Source: Streptomyces sp. NBC_01485 (GTDB lineage: Bacteria; Actinomycetota; Actinomycetes; Streptomycetales; Streptomycetaceae). From it: a stretch of 64,000 bases of DNA. The stretch is taken from NCBI RefSeq assembly GCF_036227125.1, contig NZ_CP109435.1, positions 3,162,001-3,226,000 of the forward strand, written 5' to 3'. Positions 55,491-62,273 of the stretch are shown piece by piece (the first letter of the stretch is position 1; each line of letters starts with the position of its first letter). The notes beneath the pieces are model-generated. The model did not search any database. It worked only from the letters and a program-made list of their open reading frames with translations, and was not told where the DNA came from. A program made the translations under genes and the position numbers.

Positions 55491-56459
55491 TCAGGGGTGC
55501 CGCAGCCGCCACCCCGCCCACGCGGACTCCACCATCTCCCGCACCCCGCGCCGGGCGCTCCAGCCGAGTTCCTCGCGGATGAGGTCGGCGGAGGCCACGA
55601 CCCGGGCCGGGTCGCCCGGGCGGCGGCCGGTCACGTCGGGCGCGGCGTCCGCGCGGCCGGTGACGTCCTGGATGACGTCGATCATCTCGGCCACCGAAAC
55701 GCCCTCGCCGCGGCCGATGTTGAGGACCAGCCTGGCCTCCGGGTCGGCGGCCAGCCGGCGGACGGCGGCGACGTGCGCGGACGCGATGTCCTCGACGTGG
55801 ATGTAGTCGCGCACGCAGGTGCCGTCGGGCGTCGCGTAGTCGGCGCCGAAGATCCGCGGCGCCTCACCCGCCTCCAGGCGCTCGAAGACCATCGGGACGA
55901 GGTTGAAGACGCCGTCGTCGCCCAGCTCGGGCGTGGCCGCGCCCGCCACGTTGAAGTAGCGCAGCGAGGCCGTCGCCAGCCCGTGCCGGGCGCCGGCCGC
56001 CGCCACCAGCCACTCGCCGGCGAGCTTGGTCTCGCCGTAGGGGTTGATCGGCGCGCACGGCGTCTTCTCGGTGACGAGGTCGACGTCCGGCATGCCGTAC
56101 ACGGCGGCGGACGAGGAGAACAGGAACCGGCCGACCCCCGCGGCGACGGCCGCGTCGAGCAGGACCCGCATGCCCTCGACGTTCTCGCGGTAGTAGTACA
56201 GCGGCCGGTCCACGGACTCGGCCACCTGCTTCTTGCCCGCGATGTGCACGATGCCGCTCACGCCGTGCTCGCGCAGCACCCGCGCGACGACGTCGCCGTC
56301 GAGCACCGTGCCGACCTCCAGGACGACGCCGTCCGGGAGCCGCTCGGCGCGGCCTGTGCTCAGGTCGTCGAGGACGACGACCCGCTCACCGGCGTCCGTC
56401 ATCGCCTTCACCACATGCGAGCCGATGAAACCGGCACCGCCCGTGATCAGCCAGGTCAT
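55491..56459 (-). CDS. galE: UDP-glucose/GlcNAc 4-epimerase (GalE-type, extended SDR)
   Basis: 322 residues. The NAD motif is WLITGGAGFIGSHVVKAM, then VHIAGKKQVAESVDRPLYYY, FSSSAAVYGMP and the catalytic INPYGETKLAGEW (Y-x3-K). C-terminal DGTCVRDYIHVEDIASAHV is the GalE signature. It interconverts UDP-Glc/UDP-Gal and possibly UDP-GlcNAc/UDP-GalNAc. The residue that gates N-acetyl sugars cannot be judged here. Last gene of the minus-strand sugar operon. It could supply UDP-GalNAc as the second sugar of the polymer. ATG at 56459 opens the Rossmann motif; upstream codons are not conserved. Confidence 0.92.
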   Translation of the reverse strand: MTWLITGGAGFIGSHVVKAMTDAGERVVVLDDLSTGRAERLPDGVVLEVGTVLDGDVVARVLREHGVSGIVHIAGKKQVAESVDRPLYYYRENVEGMRVLLDAAVAAGVGRFLFSSSAAVYGMPDVDLVTEKTPCAPINPYGETKLAGEWLVAAAGARHGLATASLRYFNVAGAATPELGDDGVFNLVPMVFERLEAGEAPRIFGADYATPDGTCVRDYIHVEDIASAHVAAVRRLAADPEARLVLNIGRGEGVSVAEMIDVIQDVTGRADAAPDVTGRRPGDPARVVASADLIREELGWSARRGVREMVESAWAGWRLRHP

Positions 56460-56533
56460 GGGAAACCTTTCTGCACCAGGGCCCCGCACCCGGTCACGGG
56501 GCGGGGCCACGGGGTTGTTCGCGTACGAGTGCC

Positions 56534-57817
56534 TCAGCCGCCGATGACGACCCGGCGGACGCCCTTCCAGGCCTCCGGGTCCGTCGTACGGCGACCGTCG
56601 ACGAGGACGGTGACGTCGGGCAGGTCGGCCGGGGTCAGCGTGCGGTACTCGGCGTGGTCGGCCTGCAGGACCGCCGCGGTGACCTTCTCGCCCGCGTGCG
56701 GGGCCAGGCCGTGGGCGGTGAGCTCCTCGTCCGTGTACATCGGGTCCGAGACGAACGGGACCGCGCCGCGCGCCTTGAGGGCCTCGACGGTCGGGAAGAC
56801 GCCCGAGAAGGCCGTCTCCTTCACGCCGCCGCGGTAGGCGGCGCCCAGCACGAGGACGTTCACGCCGGTCAGGTCGCCGTAGGCGGCGGCCAGCAGGTCG
56901 ACGGCGTACTCGGGCATCGCGGCGTTCGCCTCACGGGCGGAGCGCACGACGGTGGCCGCCGGGTCGTTCCACAGGTACATCCGCGGGTAGATCGGGATGC
57001 AGTGGCCGCCGACGGCGATGCCCGGCTGGTGGATGTGGCTGTAGGGCTGCGAGTTGCAGGCCTCGATGACCTTCTTGACGTCGATGCCGTTGCTGTCGGC
57101 GAACCGCGCGAACTGGTTCGCCAGGCCGATGTTGACGTCCCGGTAGGTCGTCTCGGCGAGCTTGGCGAGCTCGGAGGCCTCGGCGGTGCCCAGGTCCCAG
57201 ACGCCGTTGGCCTGCGGCAGGTCGGCGCGCTCGTCGAAGTCGAGGACAGCCTCGTAGAACTCCACGCCGCGGGCGGCGGACGCCTCGTCGACGCCGCCGA
57301 CCAGCTTGGGGTAGCGGCGCAGGTCGGCGAAGACCCGGCCGGTGAGGACGCGCTCCGGGGAGAACACCAGGTGGAAGTCCTCGCCCGCGGTCAGGCCCGA
57401 GCCCTCGGCCAGCATCGGCGCCCAGCGGGTGCGGGTGGTGCCGACCGGCAGGGTCGTCTCGTACGAGACGAGGGTGCCGGGCTTGAGGCCCTGGGCGATC
57501 GCCTTCGTCGCGGAGTCCATCCAGCCGAAGTCCGGGGTGCCCTCGGCGTCCACGAACAGCGGGACGACCACGACGACGGCCTCGGACGCGGCGACCGCCG
57601 ACGCGGTGTCCGTGGTCGCGCTGAGCAGCCCGGCGTCGACGGCCTGCTTCAGCTTGACGTCGAGGTCGTGCTCGCCGGGGAACGGCTCGACGCCGGCGTT
57701 GACCAGCTCGACGACCTTCTCGTTGACGTCCGCGCCGATGACCCGGTGGCCCTTGGAGGCGAACTGCACGGCCAAGGGCAGGCCGATCTTGCCGAGTGCT
57801 ACTACACAGATGTTCAT
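56534..57817 (-). CDS. UDP-N-acetyl-hexosamine 6-dehydrogenase (WbpA/WecC-like)
   Basis: 427 residues. Oxidises the C6 hydroxyl of a UDP-sugar to a carboxylate in two NAD-dependent steps. The N-terminal Rossmann motif is MNICVVALGKIGLPLAVQFA; VVVVPLFVDAEGTPDF and SYETTLPVGTTRT follow. The central helix block TAEASELAKLAETTYRDVNI and the catalytic-Cys block QPGIAVGGHCIPIYP match the UDP-GlcNAc/ManNAc dehydrogenase subgroup rather than UDP-glucose dehydrogenase. The C-terminal domain begins VLVLGAAYRGGVKETAFSG. With the nearby aminotransferase, Gfo/Idh enzyme and acetyltransferase it would start a diacetamido-uronic acid pathway. Confidence 0.9.
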   Translation of the reverse strand: MNICVVALGKIGLPLAVQFASKGHRVIGADVNEKVVELVNAGVEPFPGEHDLDVKLKQAVDAGLLSATTDTASAVAASEAVVVVVPLFVDAEGTPDFGWMDSATKAIAQGLKPGTLVSYETTLPVGTTRTRWAPMLAEGSGLTAGEDFHLVFSPERVLTGRVFADLRRYPKLVGGVDEASAARGVEFYEAVLDFDERADLPQANGVWDLGTAEASELAKLAETTYRDVNIGLANQFARFADSNGIDVKKVIEACNSQPYSHIHQPGIAVGGHCIPIYPRMYLWNDPAATVVRSAREANAAMPEYAVDLLAAAYGDLTGVNVLVLGAAYRGGVKETAFSGVFPTVEALKARGAVPFVSDPMYTDEELTAHGLAPHAGEKVTAAVLQADHAEYRTLTPADLPDVTVLVDGRRTTDPEAWKGVRRVVIGG

Positions 57818-57826
57818 GGAGGGTCG

Positions 57827-59539
57827 CTACTTCCTTTTGGAACCGGTCGGCTTCTTGAGACCGGCGGACTTCAACTTCCTTACACCGACCGCCCGCGCGC
57901 GGACGGCCAGGGACTTCAGCTTCCGGAAGGGAGCTGCCACCGCCCGGAGGACCAGGGCCCTCTTCGGCGGATACATCCGGGCCGTGTCGATCACGACACG
58001 CCCCTTGTCGTTCACGATGGCCGACGCCCGGTAGGGGTCCCCCTCCCGGCCCCACCGGCGGGCCAGCGGCATGGGCAGGTCCGTGCCCCGCACGGGCACC
58101 TCGTACGTGGCGCCGGCCACGTCCAGGTATACCCGCACCCCCCGCTTCGCGGTGACGTACTCCAGCGGAACCCGGGCGTGCAGCACCGTCGAGGCGCCGT
58201 CCGCACCGGGCTCCCGCCGTATCTCGCCCACCGGCGCGGGCAGGGCGTGGTCCGCCTTCAGCCTGCGCGCGCCGGGCTTGTCCGCCGACTTGGGCATGGC
58301 CTTGCCGGCCAGCCGCAGCACCGCGCCGTCGATGTCGCCGAGGACCGGCACCCGCACGGACACCGTGTAGGTGAGCGCCTCGCCCTGCTGCTCCCAGTCG
58401 GAGGCGAGCAGCAGGGTGCCCTGGGCCAGCGGGGCGGCGACCGACTCGCCGAACACCTCGTAGACCCGGTCGGACAGGCCGATGCGCGGGTCGCGGAAGC
58501 CGGGGTAGCGGGCGTGGGCCCGGCCGCCCTCGACGACGAACGGGGTCGCCCCGTCCGCCTGCGCCGACTCCGCCGAGATCGCCTCGACGAGTTCGTCGAT
58601 CGCGCCGGCCTGCGCCAGCGCGATGCGCACCCGGCGCTTGACGTCCATCGCGTCACGGATGCCGTCGGTGAAGTAGGCGTCGGCGAGCCGCGCGACGCCC
58701 GCGCAGATCTGCCGCTGCAACTCCCGCTCCAGGCCCGGGAAGTCGTCTTGGACGAGCTTGGCGAGCTCCCAGGTGAAGTGCCGGCGCAGCACGTGGTCGC
58801 GCTCGGGGCCCGCGTCGATGAGACCGGCCGTGAAGTCCATGATCTCGGCCGTGGCGCGCAGCCGCGCCAGGTGGTCGGCGCGGTAGGTGATGTTGCTGGC
58901 GTCGCCGCGCTTGACCGCGTAGTAGCAGGTGTAGTCGGCCACCACCGAGATCTTCTTCGCGCGCACGCACGCCTCGATGGTGAACGGCTGGTCGCTGCCC
59001 ACGGGCAGGTGCTCGGGGAAGCGCAGCTTGTACTTCTCGACCAGGTCCCGGCGGAACAGCTTGGTGTTGGCCAGCGTGAAGGGCAGCGCGGAGTCGTAGA
59101 GGCTGACGTCCCGGTCGTTCTCCTTGTACAGCGCCTGGTGCACGTAGCGGCCGTTGGTACCGACCATCTTGCCGACGACGACGTCCGAGCCGTGCTTGTC
59201 GGCGACCGTCACCATGCGCTCCAGGGCTTCCTCGCCGAGGTGGTCGTCGGCGCCGATGAAGTACACGTAGCGGCCGGTGGCGGCCTCCAGCGCCCGGTTG
59301 CTGGGCGCGGCCGGGCCGCCGGAGTTCGGCTGGTGGATCACCTTGACGGTGTCCGGGTACAGCGCGGCGAAGCGGTCCAGTTCGCGGCCGCTGTCGTCGG
59401 TGGAGCCGTCGTCGACGGCGACGATCTCCAGCCGCTCACGGCCGATGCTCTGCCCGACCAGCGAGTTCAGGCACTCCGTCAGGTACGGCATCGTGTTGTA
59501 CACGGCGACGACGACGCTGACGTCAGGCGCAGCACACAT
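57827..59539 (-). CDS. GT2 glycosyltransferase with C-terminal TarP/TarS-like extension
   Basis: 570 residues. GT-A domain: PDVSVVVAVYNTMPYLTECL, IVAVDDGSTDDSGREL, NSGGPAAPSNRALEAATGRY and YFIGADDHLGEEALERMV (DxD-like). A block LPVGSDQPFTIEACVRAKKI corresponds to the WTGED segment of the GT2 at 20287. The 250-residue C-terminal part is beta-rich and basic (KRALVLRAVAAPFRKL...KKPTGSKRK), as in enzymes that decorate teichoic acid. It shares its opening organisation with the block-1 GT2 but is 160 residues longer. ATG at 59539 has GGAG upstream. Co-transcribed with the dehydrogenase, 9 nt apart. Confidence 0.87.
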   Translation of the reverse strand: MCAAPDVSVVVAVYNTMPYLTECLNSLVGQSIGRERLEIVAVDDGSTDDSGRELDRFAALYPDTVKVIHQPNSGGPAAPSNRALEAATGRYVYFIGADDHLGEEALERMVTVADKHGSDVVVGKMVGTNGRYVHQALYKENDRDVSLYDSALPFTLANTKLFRRDLVEKYKLRFPEHLPVGSDQPFTIEACVRAKKISVVADYTCYYAVKRGDASNITYRADHLARLRATAEIMDFTAGLIDAGPERDHVLRRHFTWELAKLVQDDFPGLERELQRQICAGVARLADAYFTDGIRDAMDVKRRVRIALAQAGAIDELVEAISAESAQADGATPFVVEGGRAHARYPGFRDPRIGLSDRVYEVFGESVAAPLAQGTLLLASDWEQQGEALTYTVSVRVPVLGDIDGAVLRLAGKAMPKSADKPGARRLKADHALPAPVGEIRREPGADGASTVLHARVPLEYVTAKRGVRVYLDVAGATYEVPVRGTDLPMPLARRWGREGDPYRASAIVNDKGRVVIDTARMYPPKRALVLRAVAAPFRKLKSLAVRARAVGVRKLKSAGLKKPTGSKRK

Positions 59540-59649
59540 TCTCCGGCTCCTGGTCTCCGACAGCCGACGGCCGGCTGGGTCCTGCGGGGAAAGTCTCACA
59601 GAACATAGGAGTCCCGCCGAGCACGCACCGTTCCCCCGATGTGTGATGC

Positions 59650-60675
59650 TCAGCTGCCATGTGCGGCCAGGTCCTCCGGCTGAAGGGACACACTGCGACC
59701 GGTCGTCGCCGACTCGAGCACCGCGGCCGCCACCTCGACGGTACGCATCCCCTGGCGCAGGGTACAGATGTCGGCGGCCTTGCCGAGCACCGCGTCCCGG
59801 AACAGCTCGTGCTCGACCTGGAGCGGCTCGCGCTTCGGGATGGCGTAGCGGATCATGTCGCCCTCGGACACACCGCGGAACGCCTGAAGGGCCTCCCACT
59901 CGGTGGTCACGGCGGCGTTGGAGTGGAACGTGAGGTCGGCGGTGAGGGTGTCGGCGATGAAGCAGCCGCGCTCACCGGTGACCGAGGTGAACCGCTCCTT
60001 GAGCGGGCTCAGCCAGTTCACCAGGTGGTTGACCATGGTGCCGTCGTCGAGCCGGCCCACCGCGGAGACCATGTCCTCGTGCGCCCGGCCGCTCTTGGAG
60101 ACGGTGTGCGCCGCGATCGACAGGTACTGGCGGCCGGTGACCCAGCCGGTGAGGTCGATGTCGTGCGTCGCGAGGTCCTTGACCACGCCGACGTCCGCGA
60201 TGCGGTGCGGGAACGGGCCCTGGCGGCGGGTGACGACCTGGTAGACGTCACCGAGCTCGCCGGCCTCCAGCCGGGTGCGCAGCGACATCAGCGCCGGGTT
60301 GCAGCGCTCGATGTGACCGACGCCGGCCACCAGCCCCCGCGACTCGAACGCCTCGACGAGACGGCGGGCGCCGTCCACGGTCTCCGCGACCGGCTTCTCG
60401 ATCAGCGCGCAGACGCCGGCCCCGGCGAGCGCCAGACCGACCTCCTCGTGCAGGTGCGTGGGGCAGGCCACGACGGCGTAGTCCACGCCGAGGGCGATGA
60501 GCTCCTCGACGGTGTCCAGGATCGGCGCGCCCTGGGCTGCGCCGAACTTGTCGCCCATCGGGTCGACGACGGCGACGAGGTCGACGCCGTCCAGACCGGA
60601 CAGGACACGGGCGTGGTGACGCCCCATGGAACCGAGGCCGACGAGTCCCGCCCGCAGCGACTTCCCGGTGCTCAC
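59650..60675 (-). CDS. Gfo/Idh/MocA-family oxidoreductase (WbpB/WlbA-like)
   Basis: 341 residues. Rossmann motif RAGLVGLGSMGRHHARVL at the N-terminus, the EKP motif as ALIEKPVAETVDGARRLVEA, and a C-terminal beta-sheet domain with VVKDLATHDIDLTGWVTGRQ holding the catalytic His-Asp pair. Its GTG start overlaps the aminotransferase stop by 4 nt, so the two act in sequence: this enzyme oxidises the C3 hydroxyl of UDP-GlcNAc uronate and the aminotransferase adds nitrogen. The pairing with a DegT enzyme is the main support for this role; scyllo-inositol or glucose-type dehydrogenases of the same fold remain possible. Confidence 0.87.
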   Translation of the reverse strand: MSTGKSLRAGLVGLGSMGRHHARVLSGLDGVDLVAVVDPMGDKFGAAQGAPILDTVEELIALGVDYAVVACPTHLHEEVGLALAGAGVCALIEKPVAETVDGARRLVEAFESRGLVAGVGHIERCNPALMSLRTRLEAGELGDVYQVVTRRQGPFPHRIADVGVVKDLATHDIDLTGWVTGRQYLSIAAHTVSKSGRAHEDMVSAVGRLDDGTMVNHLVNWLSPLKERFTSVTGERGCFIADTLTADLTFHSNAAVTTEWEALQAFRGVSEGDMIRYAIPKREPLQVEHELFRDAVLGKAADICTLRQGMRTVEVAAAVLESATTGRSVSLQPEDLAAHGS

Positions 60676-61787
60676 AGCTGCTCCCCCAGAGCATTGACGG
60701 CGGTGACGATGCGCTCCAGGTCCTGCGTGGACAGGGCCGGGTGCACGGGCAGCGACACGACCTCGGCGGCCGCGCGCTCCGTCTCGGGCAGGTCCCAGGT
60801 GCGACCGGCCTTCTGGTCCGGCTCCCAGTACGGCTTCAGCCGGTGGATGGGCGTCGGGTAGTACACGGCGTTGCCGATGCCGGCCTCGGTGAGCTTGGCC
60901 ATGGCGGCGTCCCGGTCGCCCTGGATGCGCACCGTGTACTGGTGGTAGATGTGCCGGGCGCCCTCGGCGACCTTCGGCGTGAGCACGTTCGGCGCGGTGA
61001 TGTGCTCGGTGAGGTACGCGGCGTTGGCGATGCGCTGCTCGGTCCAGCCGTCCAGCTTGCGGCGCTGCACGCGGCCGATGGCGGCGGACACGTCCGTCAT
61101 GCGCACGTTGACGCCGACGATCTCGTTGGCGTAGCGCTTCTCCATGCCCTGGTTGCGCAGCAGGCGCAGGGTGCGGGCGGTCTCCGCGTCGCCGGTGGAG
61201 ATCATGCCGCCCTCGAGGCTGTGCATGTTCTTCGTCGGGTAGAAGCTGAAGGTTCCCGCCGCGCCGAAGGCGCCGACCGGAGTGCCGTGCAGCGCGGCCG
61301 CGTGGGCCTGGCAGGCGTCCTCGACGACGGCGAGCCCGTGCCGGCCGGCGATCTCCATGATCTTGTCCATGGCGGCCGGGTGGCCGTACAGGTGCACCGG
61401 CATGATCGCGGCGGTGCGCGGCGACAGGGCCGCCTCGACGGCGGCCGGGTCCAGGCAGAACGTCTCCGGGTCGATGTCGACGAAGACCACGTCGGCGCCG
61501 ACCAGCCGCACCGCGTTGGCGGAGGCGGCGAAGGAGAACGACGGCACGATGACCTCGTCGCCCGGGCCGAGACCGAGGGCGAGGAGCGACAGGTGCAGCG
61601 CGGAGGTGCCGGAGTTGACCGCGACGCAGTGGCGTCCGTCGACCAGCTCCGAGAACTCCTCCTCGAAGGCTGCCACCTCGGGACCCTGGACGACCATGCC
61701 ACTGCGCAGCACGCGCACCGCGGCGTCGATCTCCTCCTCGCCGATCACGGGTTTGGCTGCCGGAATGAACACATGGGCGTCGGTCAT
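60672..61787 (-). CDS. DegT/DnrJ/EryC1-family PLP aminotransferase (WbpE/WlbC-like)
   Basis: 371 residues. PLP-dependent sugar aminotransferase. Conserved parts are AVNSGTSALHLSLLALGLGP, GDEVIVPSFSFAASANAVRL, VEDACQAHAAALHGTPVGAF, FYPTKNMHSLEGG (the Lys that binds PLP) and GVNVRMTDVSAAIGRVQ. Residues YHQYTVRI in the C-half match the family. It probably transfers an amino group to C3 of the 3-keto-UDP-sugar produced by the coupled oxidoreductase. ATG at 61787 is chosen since GGAGG is 8 nt upstream; ATG at 61793 is closer. First gene of the five-gene minus-strand operon. Confidence 0.93.
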   Translation of the reverse strand: MTDAHVFIPAAKPVIGEEEIDAAVRVLRSGMVVQGPEVAAFEEEFSELVDGRHCVAVNSGTSALHLSLLALGLGPGDEVIVPSFSFAASANAVRLVGADVVFVDIDPETFCLDPAAVEAALSPRTAAIMPVHLYGHPAAMDKIMEIAGRHGLAVVEDACQAHAAALHGTPVGAFGAAGTFSFYPTKNMHSLEGGMISTGDAETARTLRLLRNQGMEKRYANEIVGVNVRMTDVSAAIGRVQRRKLDGWTEQRIANAAYLTEHITAPNVLTPKVAEGARHIYHQYTVRIQGDRDAAMAKLTEAGIGNAVYYPTPIHRLKPYWEPDQKAGRTWDLPETERAAAEVVSLPVHPALSTQDLERIVTAVNALGEQL

Positions 61788-62208
61788 CGACATCCCCTCC
61801 TCTACGGCGACCTCGAAGGCGCACCACGTCATACATGGCCGGGAAGGCACCGTGTCGATGCTCAGCACGGCCGCATCCCCGTTGTCCGCCGGCGCCGGTG
61901 GGCGGGCGGACGGCTTGTACACAGGACCCCGCCCCGTGAGGGTTCCTTGCGGGAAGTCAGCCGTGTCCGGCTGCAAGACCGGATGTGCTCATCGGCTGCG
62001 GTCACGGTGTGCATGCCTTTGGCCACCGGGACCAGAGTGCACGTTACCAGCCCGGAGAAGGCGATTTTCCCTAGGGTTACCACAGCGAAACCCACCGCGC
62101 GGGTGCCCTCTATCACAAGCGAGACACAGAGTAACGCCCCGATGAACCCAAGGCGACGCGAGTACACAGGGCGTCTGTGGAGGGCCTGTGTGGGTCGGGT
62201 ACGACACG
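61788..62208 (-). other. Intergenic region between rne and the aminotransferase operon
   Basis: About 420 bp without a gene. It must contain the promoter of the aminotransferase operon. Two GGTAAC hexamers about 28 bp apart lie near 62045-62085 on the minus strand, with CCCTAGGG beside one of them. No standard -35/-10 pair is clear. Confidence 0.45.
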
Positions 62209-62250
62209 GGCGCGGGCGCCCGGATGCATCATGCACCGGACGCCCGCGCC
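62209..62250 (-). terminator. Terminator of rne
   Basis: GGCGCGGGCG (62209-62218) pairs perfectly with CGCCCGCGCC (62241-62250), and the loop carries a further CCGG/TGCA self-pairing stretch. It lies 24 nt after the rne stop. T-run weak. Confidence 0.75.
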
Positions 62251-62273
62251 ACCGCTGTCAGCCCTCGCCGACG

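Noticed and set aside
53850..56837. 995-codon plus-strand frame over three sugar genes
   Set aside because: It spans a convergent junction and a 19-bp bidirectional terminator and has no recognised motif.
28376..62208. Search for an integrase, IS transposase or att site that would explain the island
   Set aside because: No recombinase motif or flanking direct repeat was found. The only long repeats are the internal 538-bp copies.
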